Shown: positions 1 through 7,035 of the stretch, piece after piece
Layout: each line of letters opens with the position of its first letter
How positions within the stretch are numbered: the stretch's first letter is position 1
Source: an uncultured Proteiniphilum sp.
GTDB taxonomy: Bacteria; Bacteroidota; Bacteroidia; Bacteroidales; Dysgonomonadaceae
Direction of reading: 5' to 3'
Assembly (NCBI RefSeq): GCF_937873925.1
Contig: NZ_CALNAT010000009.1
Coordinates: 1-9,840 of the forward strand
Length of the DNA stretch: 9,840 bases
Program-made: the position numbers and the translations under genes
The notes under the pieces: generated by a model
The model's database searches: none
The model's input: the letters and a program-made list of their open reading frames with translations, nothing else
Told to the model about the DNA's origin: nothing

Positions 1-3000
1 CATTCACTATTTATATCATATGGATCGGCCTGATGCCACCTATCCATAAAATATGCGGGCAAGCTACCAGAAAACCAAAACCATTCCGCAAGTGTTTCAG
101 TATATCTCACGGTATATCCACTTGCTCCCTGAAATAGTATTGCTGCGTCAAAACCTTTCCAATTAAGAGTAAGCATCAATCCAAAATTTAATAAGGGAGT
201 GGTACCAAATTCATAAGGAACCACGGCATCGTTATCATCAATAATTCCATCATTGTTTATGTCCTTAAATCTGTAGTCTCCCGGTAGTTCCCTGATGGAT
301 TGAAATTGCTGAAGAGGGGAATTATTTATTTCCTCAAAACTTGTAAATTGACCATCCGTTTGATATCCGCGAACATAGTTTGTCCATCTGTCCGGTGCAT
401 CATCACTTAACCATCTGTCGTATTGGCTTTGAAAAGGCCCCCGTTCTCTATGGCGTATCATTGTGCGGGCCCAGTTCATGTTCCCACGGATTTCATAGTT
501 AAATCCGTTGATGTTATTCCTGTGGCCAAGTTCCAGATCAAAGCCGGTTTGACGATTGCTATTCAGGTTTTCCTGCGGAAGGGTTGTCCCAAACGTATTC
601 GGTAAAGAAACTGCCCGTGTAGCTAATAGTCCCTTTTGTTCCCTGTTGTACACATCAAAAGTCACATCTAGTTTTCCATTCCACAAGCTCAGATCAAAAC
701 CTATATCAGCAGTTTCATTGGTCAACCACGATAATAAATTATTCGTAAGCGCGGGAGATTGAAGTCCATTCAGCTGGGTTCCGTTTGTAAATTCCCAAAA
801 ACTGGTGCCCCCAAATGTGAAACCGGGTAAGTATTGAAAAGGATCTCCCGCATCTGTTCCCAACACCCCGTATGATGCGCGCAATTTCAAATTTGAAATA
901 GCAGCCACATTATTTTTCAGGAAATCTTCTTCAGATACTCTCCATGCACCGGATACAACCGGAAAGAAACCAAATCGATTATCAGGATGATAACGATACG
1001 ATCCGTTATAGTTGAATGCAAAATCAATCAAATACTTTTGGGCAAAAGCGTAATTTACCCTTCCTATGTAACTGATTCTTGAGTTTAGATCTTCCCAGCC
1101 ATTCGTCGTTTGATTAGCTTCATTGGCAAAACGCAGTTGATCATTAGTAAAAAAATCTCCATAGTATCTTCTACCTTCCAATCCACGATACCAACCTTTG
1201 TACTGTTCGGCAACCAACATTAACTTGATGTCATGATTCGAACCAATTGCTACATTATAATCCGCACCAAGACGAAGCATATATGTATTATTAACAGTCG
1301 ACTGATTATAAAGATTCTGGTCGGGTCTTTGAAAGATGGGATTATAAGTATCCGTTTCAATATCATGCGTATAGGTATAAAATGCTTTATAAAGATTCTT
1401 ATTTAAATAATTTCCCTGATCATATGATCCAAGAGCTGTTATGACTAAATCTTTAATAAAAGGAACAGTGTATTTCAGCTCAAAGCTTGATTGTAAATTT
1501 CTATTTTCACTCTCGTTAAAACCTGTCAATTCTCTTTGCGATGCTGCCAATGGAGTAACTCCAAGGTTTGTGGTGGCAGGATAATCAGGATTGTTATTTG
1601 CATACGGATATTCAGTTGGTAGTGTCACAATTGTATTTCTAGAGATTTGCTCAAAACTTTCTCCCGGTTGATAGGCTTTATCATACAGACCAGCGATATT
1701 AACCCGCACCCGAAGATCCTTCGTGAGATTAGCAGTGACATTACTTCTCAAATTAGCACGGTCATAGCCCAGATCACCGCTTTGTAACATTCCATTATCT
1801 TTAACATATTCCAACCCTATATAATAGGTTACATTTTCATTTCCTCCGCTAGCTGATAGATTATGTTGAGTTTGAGTTGAGAAATCCTTCATTGTTAATT
1901 TCCACCAGTCAGTGCCTTCATAACCTGGTAAGGTTCCTTCCTGCCATTTTTGCAGCTCTTCTTGAGTAAAAGAAGGTGAAGAAATTCTACCTGGGTTAGA
2001 ATATAGTGCAGCTTCGTTTAACATCATCGTATACTCAGCCGCTGTCGCTTGCCTGGCACGATCAGTAATAGTAGATGTTCCTACTACTGCTGAATAATTA
2101 AATGTTGTTTTGCCTTTAGTACCCTGGTTTGTTGTAACAATTATTACTCCGTTTGCAGCTCCGATGCCATAAATTGCTGCAGAAGCATCCTTAAGTACAC
2201 TTATACTTTCAATATCTTCAGGATTTAATTTTTGAAACGCTCCGGCATCATTCCTGATAATACCATCAATAACATACAATGGATTTCCAAAACCACGAAT
2301 TTGTATGTTATTGTCAAATTGTCCCGGTTGTCCGGAATTTTGACGGATATTTAAGCCCGCTACTTTTCCTTGTAGTTTTTGGGCAAGACTTGAATGGGTT
2401 GTAGTCTGTATGTTTTCTGTTCTTACAGATGAAATTGAACCTGTCAGGTTAATTTTTCTTTGCGTTCCATATCCCACCACAACAACTTCATCTAATATTT
2501 CCATATTTTCTATCAGAGTTATATTAATTGTAGTTCTTCCGCTTAACGGAATACTCTGTGACATCATACCCACATAAGAAATATCTAATATGGCATTTTC
2601 GTGAACATTGGTTAGCGTGTACTTGCCGTCGATATCCGTTACTGTTCCCTTGGCAGCATCGCCTTGAACAACAATCGTTGCTCCAATAATTGATTCCCCA
2701 TTAACATCAGTCACTGTTCCGGTAATAGTTTTGCCGGCTTGCTGTTGTGCTATTGCACTGCTTATTGTTTCTATCCCCTTTTTATTTAAAGTACGCTTCG
2801 AAAGAATAATATAGTTGTTCTCGAAATCATAACCAATGTCGGTATCTGAAAAGGCTTCGTTGAGATAGGACGATACTTTATCCGAATTTTGTTGGAAATT
2901 TATTTTCCGGTTGGTATCTACTTCCCGGTTGCTGTAAACTACCAGATAATCGGTTTGTTTCTCAATTTCGTTGATCAACTGGCCAATAGTGACGGAACTC

Positions 3001-3161
3001 GTCTTAAGCTCAATAACCGCATCCTGTGCATTGGAATTGAGCGCCATCATCTGAAATGTGAACGCGAATAGAAATAGTAGGCAGATTTTCATGATTTTAA
3101 ATAAATCTTTAAAGTCACTTTTTTTTATCAAAAAGTGATCAGATGAAATGTTTATTTTCAT
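1..3161 (-). CDS. SusC/RagA-family TonB-dependent outer membrane transporter with N-terminal STN domain (C-terminus beyond window edge)
   Basis: This is an outer membrane beta-barrel importer of the SusC class, which takes up oligosaccharides or other large nutrients with a SusD lipoprotein, powered by TonB. I read the frame without a stop from 3161 to base 3, giving about 1053 residues. The order is: long n-region and signal peptide (hydrophobic about 26-40, likely cleavage after NSNAQ, residue 46); STN domain about 48-122; carboxypeptidase-regulatory-like fold about 145-220; the family signature LDEVVVVGYGTQRK (223-236); and a plug ending near SVLKDASAAIYGIGAANG. In that plug motif the usual Ala-Arg before AANG is Ile-Gly. 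Near the visible end come a DINNDGIIDD segment and SLPAYFMDRWH, typical of SusC C-termini, so probably under 100 residues are missing. The start at 3161 rather than 3092 is chosen because the extra N-terminus (DLFKIMKICLLF) resembles that of many STN-SusC proteins; an in-frame TAA lies just upstream at 3174-3176. The STN domain and the adjacent sigma/anti-sigma genes imply ligand-dependent signalling. The substrate cannot be told. Confidence 0.96.
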   Translation of the reverse strand, partial: MKINISSDHFLIKKSDFKDLFKIMKICLLFLFAFTFQMMALNSNAQDAVIELKTSSVTIGQLINEIEKQTDYLVVYSNREVDTNRKINFQQNSDKVSSYLNEAFSDTDIGYDFENNYIILSKRTLNKKGIETISSAIAQQQAGKTITGTVTDVNGESIIGATIVVQGDAAKGTVTDIDGKYTLTNVHENAILDISYVGMMSQSIPLSGRTTINITLIENMEILDEVVVVGYGTQRKINLTGSISSVRTENIQTTTHSSLAQKLQGKVAGLNIRQNSGQPGQFDNNIQIRGFGNPLYVIDGIIRNDAGAFQKLNPEDIESISVLKDASAAIYGIGAANGVIIVTTNQGTKGKTTFNYSAVVGTSTITDRARQATAAEYTMMLNEAALYSNPGRISSPSFTQEELQKWQEGTLPGYEGTDWWKLTMKDFSTQTQHNLSASGGNENVTYYIGLEYVKDNGMLQSGDLGYDRANLRSNVTANLTKDLRVRVNIAGLYDKAYQPGESFEQISRNTIVTLPTEYPYANNNPDYPATTNLGVTPLAASQRELTGFNESENRNLQSSFELKYTVPFIKDLVITALGSYDQGNYLNKNLYKAFYTYTHDIETDTYNPIFQRPDQNLYNQSTVNNTYMLRLGADYNVAIGSNHDIKLMLVAEQYKGWYRGLEGRRYYGDFFTNDQLRFANEANQTTNGWEDLNSRISYIGRVNYAFAQKYLIDFAFNYNGSYRYHPDNRFGFFPVVSGAWRVSEEDFLKNNVAAISNLKLRASYGVLGTDAGDPFQYLPGFTFGGTSFWEFTNGTQLNGLQSPALTNNLLSWLTNETADIGFDLSLWNGKLDVTFDVYNREQKGLLATRAVSLPNTFGTTLPQENLNSNRQTGFDLELGHRNNINGFNYEIRGNMNWARTMIRHRERGPFQSQYDRWLSDDAPDRWTNYVRGYQTDGQFTSFEEINNSPLQQFQSIRELPGDYRFKDINNDGIIDDNDAVVPYEFGTTPLLNFGLMLTLNWKGFDAAILFQGASGYTVRYTETLAEWFWFSGSLPAYFMDRWHQADPYDINSE

Positions 3162-3217
3162 ACATTTGTATTGTTAAGTGAATACTAAATTTAAACTGTG
3201 TGTTTGCTTTACTTCCG

Positions 3218-3243
3218 GCGATAAGTGTTAGCGCACTTATCGC
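3218..3243. repeat. Perfect 10-bp inverted repeat upstream of the SusC-like gene
   Basis: GCGATAAGTG at 3218-3227 and CACTTATCGC at 3234-3243 are exact reverse complements around a 6-base loop. The repeat lies 56 bases before the receptor start at 3161. On the receptor's strand it is not followed by a T-run, so it does not look like a terminator for the minus-strand genes. It could be an operator or a 5' leader hairpin. A further TAAGTG copy occurs at 3175-3180. The dyad is seen directly; its function is inference. Confidence 0.6.
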
Positions 3244-3254
3244 TTTCTTTCTAC

Positions 3255-3287
3255 AAAAACCACCGTGTACGAAAGTACGTACGGTAG
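3255..3287 (-). terminator. Probable intrinsic terminator after the FecR-like gene
   Basis: Read on the minus strand, CTACCGT (3287-3281) pairs with ACGGTGG (3266-3260), with one G-T wobble. Inside this, GTAC pairs with GTAC around a TTTC loop, leaving a two-base bulge. Five T residues (3259-3255) follow at once. It begins about 90 bases after the FecR-like stop codon and before the SusC-like gene, which suggests that the regulators and the receptor are separate transcription units, perhaps with some readthrough. The stem is moderate in strength, so termination may be partial. Confidence 0.6.
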
Positions 3288-3375
3288 TGTGAAAGGGCAG
3301 GGGAGTAACCCCTTTATCTGTTCGATTACTGACGATTTTTTCTCATAGGCATTTCATTTTTAAAAGGTAATACAT

Positions 3376-4350
3376 TTATTTTGTAAGCGTGATGATATTA
3401 TTTTCCGTATCCTTTTCAATAGTGAATTTTTGAATTTTTTGGATGATACGGAGTATTTCATCTATGCCGTCTCGCTGGCGGAATTTTCCTGTATATCGTA
3501 CGTTGAATATTTCCGGGTCTTTTACAATGATCTTTACGTCGTAATAAAGTTGTAGCTTCTCAATAATATCCAGTAGTTTTTCATTATAAAAAGTATAAAT
3601 ACCCTCTTTCCACAAGAAATATTCGGAATTTGAAATCGGGCGAACCTGCATTTTTCCTCCTTTCACGATTAGTTGCTCCTTTGGTTTTAGGGTAACGCTT
3701 GTTTGCGGCGTGTGTTTGCCGTACACGTTTAACGATCCCTCCACCAGATCGGTTTGGATGTATCCGGTTTCGGGATAGCTATAGACGTTGAATTGGGTTC
3801 CCAGCACCTTCATTTCGATGTGTTGCGTGGAAACGACAAACGGTTTTTTCAGGTTTTCAGCCACATCAAAATAAGCCTCGCCCGAAACGGTAACCCGGCG
3901 TGTTTTACCGGAGAACCGGGCAGGATAGGTGAGCGAAGATTGTGCGTTTAACCACACCGAAGTACCGTCTTGCAGCGTTAGTTGTGCGCGTTGTCCGGCC
4001 GGAACATACAACGTGTTCGTCTCGCTGTTATCCGGGACATTTTCATAGAAATATTTCGTCAAGAAAAACGTCGAGCCGATAAGTATGACGGCTACGGCTG
4101 CATATTGAAAAGCAAGGCGAATGATGGTACGTTGTTTTTTTGTCTGTAACCGGAGAACAAACTTCTGAAACCCTCTCCTGCCCTCTGTTTCGTTCGTTGA
4201 TAGGGGGGATACGAGTGAAAGTGCATAGATATTTTGTAAGCGAATAAATTGGGTTTGTAACGATTCATCCGTTTTCAATTGATGAAACAATTCGGATGTT
4301 TCCGCTTGTCCGAGTTCACTAAGGAAATATTTCGAGAGTTTTTCGTTCAT
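3376..4350 (-). CDS. FecR-family transmembrane anti-sigma factor
   Basis: This 324-residue inner membrane protein should hold the neighbouring ECF sigma factor in check and release it when the STN domain of the SusC-like receptor signals across the periplasm. The layout is typical of Bacteroidales FecR: a cytoplasmic N-terminal sigma-binding part (1-75), one membrane helix at about 79-98, a periplasmic FecR domain at about 114-210 (VPAGQRAQLTLQDGTSVWLN, SGEAYFDVA, VLGTQFNVYSY) and a C-terminal DUF4974-type domain at about 252-322, which is the expected contact for the receptor. The start at 4350 is preceded by AAAGAGG, a usable ribosome site. The gene lies 185 bases after the sigma gene on the same strand, a wider gap than usual; I see no consensus TAnnTTTG box or clear terminator in it, so co-transcription from the sigma promoter is the simplest reading. 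No defects are seen. Confidence 0.96.
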   Translation of the reverse strand: MNEKLSKYFLSELGQAETSELFHQLKTDESLQTQFIRLQNIYALSLVSPLSTNETEGRRGFQKFVLRLQTKKQRTIIRLAFQYAAVAVILIGSTFFLTKYFYENVPDNSETNTLYVPAGQRAQLTLQDGTSVWLNAQSSLTYPARFSGKTRRVTVSGEAYFDVAENLKKPFVVSTQHIEMKVLGTQFNVYSYPETGYIQTDLVEGSLNVYGKHTPQTSVTLKPKEQLIVKGGKMQVRPISNSEYFLWKEGIYTFYNEKLLDIIEKLQLYYDVKIIVKDPEIFNVRYTGKFRQRDGIDEILRIIQKIQKFTIEKDTENNIITLTK

Positions 4351-4535
4351 TTTCAGCCTCTTTAATTAATTAACGGACGAAGGTGAAAAATCCGCTAAAG
4401 AAAATAAAAATAATTTTTTAATGTGGTGATATGTTAATGCGGCGATGGGGTAGAAGATAGAGTAAAGACTTTTGGTGAAATAGTTTTTAAAGAAATGACG
4501 GATGATGTATTAGAAGCATGCGCGGTGTGAATAAC

Positions 4536-5099
4536 TTACATAAAAAGAAAAACAAACAGTGGAATATAATCTTTGAGCGCCTCTTTCAGCTTCCTGTATG
4601 CGATACCCATTTGAGTTTCTACGGTATGAACGGAGATATTGAGTTCTTCTGCAATAGCTTTCTGCTTTTTCCCGTCGATTTTATTCATGATGAAGATTTC
4701 CCGGCATCTCTCGGGTAGGTTATTGATGGCATTTTGAATGATGGTCTCAATATCAGATTCGTGGAAGATCTTTTCATCGAATGCTTCCAACGAATGAAAC
4801 TTCAATTGCAAAGCAAGTAGATACTCCTCTTGCATTTTATTCGCAGCTTTCAGTACAATAGTTTTGTGTCGCAAGAAGTCGATGCATCTGTTTTTTACCG
4901 CTGTAAACAGGTAAGAGAAAAGGTTGGCGTGAGAAGACAGGACGAGTTTTTGTTTCCATACATCAAGAAATACGTCCTGCACAATATTCTCCGCATCTTC
5001 TTCCCGAATAACGTATTCCTGTGCAAAACGCTTCATTCTCGAATAGTAAGAAATATATATATTCTCGAATTCAGTTGTATTTTTTAAGGTGCTGTCCAT
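4536..5099 (-). CDS. ECF (sigma-70 family) RNA polymerase sigma factor, FecI-like
   Basis: This 187-residue sigma factor has only the two essential regions. Region 2 (about 13-78) binds core polymerase and the -10 element and includes EEDAENIVQDVFLDVWKQ and SYLFTAVKNRCIDFLRH. Region 4 (about 125-173) is a helix-turn-helix that reads the -35 element, with LPERCREIFIMNKIDGKKQ and AEELNISVHTVETQM. The short hydrophobic tail ending LFVFLFM is a feature I associate with Bacteroidales ECF factors. The ATG at 5099 is preferred over an in-frame TTG at 5111 because GAGGG sits just before the ATG and the TTG would overlap that ribosome site. The protein is expected to be held by the FecR-like protein downstream and, when freed, to drive the SusC-like operon. 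A good housekeeping promoter lies upstream at 5134-5164. Confidence 0.96.
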   Translation of the reverse strand: MDSTLKNTTEFENIYISYYSRMKRFAQEYVIREEDAENIVQDVFLDVWKQKLVLSSHANLFSYLFTAVKNRCIDFLRHKTIVLKAANKMQEEYLLALQLKFHSLEAFDEKIFHESDIETIIQNAINNLPERCREIFIMNKIDGKKQKAIAEELNISVHTVETQMGIAYRKLKEALKDYIPLFVFLFM

Positions 5100-5133
5100 T
5101 TGTACCCTCAAGCCAACTTTAGGGATTGTGACT

Positions 5134-5164
5134 CAAAAGTACAAAAAACTTAAACGATAGCAAT
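5134..5164 (-). promoter_or_regulatory. Bacteroidales-type housekeeping promoter for the sigma factor gene
   Basis: Read on the minus strand, TACTTTTG (5141-5134) is an exact match to the -7 box TAnnTTTG, and ATTG (5164-5161) supplies the -33 box with a 19-base spacer. Transcription would start roughly 28 bases before the ATG at 5099. The sigma/anti-sigma pair would therefore be made by the primary sigma factor and be ready for signalling. Confidence 0.75.
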
Positions 5165-5230
5165 AATATTTATTAAAAGACACTTTTCCACCATCTCTTT
5201 AAAGGGGAGGAGAACGTTCGTATAGAAAAT

Positions 5231-5249
5231 ATTGCGCAAAATGCGCAAT
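5231..5249. repeat. 8-3-8 inverted repeat upstream of the ATPase remnant
   Basis: ATTGCGCA (5231-5238) and TGCGCAAT (5242-5249) form a perfect dyad around AAA. It lies just before a TATATTTG box and would overlap the -33 region of that promoter, the position of an operator. No T-run follows it in either direction. The dyad is certain; regulation by it is inferred. Confidence 0.6.
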
Positions 5250-5263
5250 TCATGAAAATTGTA

Positions 5264-5271
5264 TATATTTG
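5264..5271 (+). promoter_or_regulatory. Candidate -7 box for the ATPase remnant
   Basis: TATATTTG matches TAnnTTTG exactly and ends 25 bases before the natural ATG at 5297. No TTTG is found at the expected -33 spacing, where the inverted repeat at 5231-5249 lies instead. A promoter that depends on an activator, or a decayed one, would fit. Confidence 0.45.
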
Positions 5272-5296
5272 CATGAAGTTAAATAGATACAATGAT

Positions 5297-5658
5297 ATGA
5301 ACCCGTTTTTACTAAATAATTATCTGGGTCCCGATTATTTCTGTGGCAGAAACGAAGAAACAGAAATTTTATTGAAGAATATCAATAATAATAGTAACAC
5401 AGCCGTGTTCTCGCAGCGTAGAATTGGAAAAACAGCAAATAAAATACTGGAAAAAGAATATGTTCCTTTTATTAAGAATACTTTTCAACCCTATTCTCAA
5501 AACTTCATAAAGAATTATGACCGGGGTCGACTTCAACATTGAAACGTAATTTGGAAGCACTCGTCGACAAGGCAATCATTTACCATAATATGTCTGTAGA
5601 GGAACCCTATTATAAGGTTGAAGATAAGTTCCTGATGCGTTGGCTGCAGAATAAATGA
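5297..5658 (+). pseudogene. Remnant of an AAA-type ATPase gene (Bacteroidales ATP-binding protein family), internally deleted and frameshifted
   Basis: The start MNPFLLNNYLGPDYFCGR and the P-loop FSQRRIGKT match the N-terminus of a large Bacteroidota family of ATPases related to the archaeal-type ATPase domain; these usually run to several hundred residues. Here the frame jumps straight after the Walker A motif to NKILEKEYVPFIKN, then to QNFIKNYDRG, and hits TGA at 5540-5542. The C-terminal part continues one frame over from 5524: GSTSTLKRNLEALVDK to FLMRWLQNK, stop at 5656-5658. This suggests two internal deletions, removing Walker B and the rest of the ATPase core, and a one-base loss near 5525. 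What remains is about 120 residues. The ATG at 5297 is the family start; an upstream in-frame ATG at 5252 overlaps the promoter box. The gene is divergent from the sigma factor gene. A functional small protein seems unlikely. Confidence 0.8.
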
Positions 5659-5713
5659 TGTACAAACTACTTCAAATCAAATTTTTTTAAGCCGGTAGAA
5701 ATATAATTTTCTC

Positions 5714-6829
5714 TTATCCCAGAAACTCGGCTGCTCGTGAGAAGATGTTCCGGAACGCAGCGTTCACGGAGGTGGTGTCTTTCTCGTTGACAGGAAAGGG
5801 GTTCTCGTGGGTGTATGGAAAGGTGAAATCGAGCAACGTGACGCATGCATCGGTGATCTTCTGTCCCAGGGCTTCCCGCACGCCATCGTAGGGTATCACG
5901 CAGTCGCGGAGGAGGGTAATCCCACTCAGTCGCTTGCCCAGCTGCTCGAAGAAGATTTCACGTTTCAGCCTGAATTTGTCCGGGGAAATCATGCTATTGA
6001 AGGCGTGGAACGCGTTATCCTGCTCCCATTGAGCGGAGGGTTCGTTCCCGAAAATATGGATATAATACTGCTGAAGCTTTTCAAAGGCGGGTTTGTCTAA
6101 GATGTTTCTGGAAATGCCAAACATGGAGCGAAAGATGCTTCCGCCGCAGAACATAAAGAGGCGGGAGTCCGAAAAAAGACCTTTCTGGTTGGCCATGAGG
6201 GCGACCTGCGACAGGAAGGCACCGATGGAGTAGGCAAAGATATCAATTTTTGTACCTTCTTTGAAAAGGGGATGACGGCCGGTTTTTATCTCTTCGAACA
6301 ACACCGTTAAATCTGCCCAGGTTTGCCTACCCGACAGATAAAACCGCTCCGGGTTTTGGCTGATACGGTCACTCAGGGCGACGTTGGCATAGCTGATGGT
6401 GCGATCGTCGGTATATTTCTCTTTCCGGAAGTCCAATAGACTGATCAGGTTGCGGGGGTTCGACCAGGTAAGAGGCGCCCGGTTTATATGGAATGCGATA
6501 GGAAAAAGGATGACGGGTTTACCGGTATTACAGCATAAGAACTCTGCCCAGGGGAGGTATTTGTTCCAGCTTCGTTCGTTCAGCCCGTGCAGAAGGAGGA
6601 TGGCTTCTCCTTGCTTCTGTTTGCCCGAAGGAGTGAAGACCGGGTATTCAAACGAAAAATTTTCGGATATATTACTGTCAGCGCAAGGCAATGTGAGGCC
6701 TCTTTCGTCGTTTAAAAGACTGTGGAAACGGAAAAAACGTATGTTGATACCTGTTTCGTCTAAGTGGCAGTCTGCTCCCTGTTTGAAACAACTGTTCAGT
6801 TCAATATATCGTTCGTTGTAATTCAACAT
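5714..6829 (-). CDS. Alpha/beta-hydrolase-fold protein of unknown function (possibly DUF6051 family)
   Basis: This intact 371-residue protein has no signal peptide or membrane helix and so probably acts in the cytoplasm. ILLLHGLNERSW (77-88) fits the first strand and oxyanion-hole turn of an alpha/beta hydrolase. DIFAYSIGAFLSQ (196-208) fits the nucleophile elbow with Ser201, although the first position of the usual G-x-S-x-G is Ala. Asp315 in VIPYDGVREAL and His341 in FPYTHENPF stand where the acid and histidine of a triad would be expected, each after a hydrophobic strand. Between elbow and acid lies an insertion (about 228-300) that could be a lid. The overall pattern recalls the Bacteroidota family I know as DUF6051, but I am not certain of that name. 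It stands alone: the ATPase remnant converges on it from the left and the LytTR gene is divergent on the right. No consensus promoter is visible upstream. The substrate is unknown. Confidence 0.85.
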   Translation of the reverse strand: MLNYNERYIELNSCFKQGADCHLDETGINIRFFRFHSLLNDERGLTLPCADSNISENFSFEYPVFTPSGKQKQGEAILLLHGLNERSWNKYLPWAEFLCCNTGKPVILFPIAFHINRAPLTWSNPRNLISLLDFRKEKYTDDRTISYANVALSDRISQNPERFYLSGRQTWADLTVLFEEIKTGRHPLFKEGTKIDIFAYSIGAFLSQVALMANQKGLFSDSRLFMFCGGSIFRSMFGISRNILDKPAFEKLQQYYIHIFGNEPSAQWEQDNAFHAFNSMISPDKFRLKREIFFEQLGKRLSGITLLRDCVIPYDGVREALGQKITDACVTLLDFTFPYTHENPFPVNEKDTTSVNAAFRNIFSRAAEFLG

Positions 6830-6975
6830 AACCGGTTATTTTCCGGTAAAAGAACAGGCTTTTTTCATCGCGTGCAAATGAAAGGGAAAGGTGCAACGAA
6901 AATGGGACGGAATCCTATATATGGGGTGAAATCGGTTATTGAGGGGTGAAAAAACTGCCGGGAAGTTCCGATTAT

Positions 6976-7007
6976 TTTGGTAAGTCATCAATAAAAATTT
7001 ACTTTTG
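6976..7007 (+). promoter_or_regulatory. Bacteroidales-type housekeeping promoter for the LytTR gene
   Basis: TTTG at 6976-6979 and TACTTTTG at 7000-7007 match both boxes of the Bacteroidales primary promoter with a 20-base spacer. The start of transcription would fall about 20-25 bases before the ATG at 7036, giving a short leader without a Shine-Dalgarno sequence, as is usual in this phylum. Confidence 0.8.
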
Positions 7008-7035
7008 TACCGGGTGATATATAAATTCATTCTAC

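Noticed and set aside
423..762. Two overlapping small plus-strand reading frames
   Set aside because: They lie opposite a continuous, family-typical SusC reading frame and show no recognisable protein features or start signals.
3115..3138. 9-bp inverted repeat TCACTTTTT/AAAAAGTGA as a terminator or attenuator
   Set aside because: With the start at 3161 it lies inside the coding region. The arms are mostly A/T runs and no T-run follows on the minus strand.
3161..3168. TACATTTG, an exact -7 box on the plus strand overlapping the start codon of the SusC-like gene, as a possible antisense promoter
   Set aside because: No TTTG or TTG lies at the -33 spacing, and short boxes of this kind arise by chance in A/T-rich DNA.
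6830..6858. ACCGG/CCGGT repeat just upstream of the hydrolase start as a regulatory dyad
   Set aside because: The paired arms are only 5 bp and the flanks do not match, so it is not distinguishable from chance.
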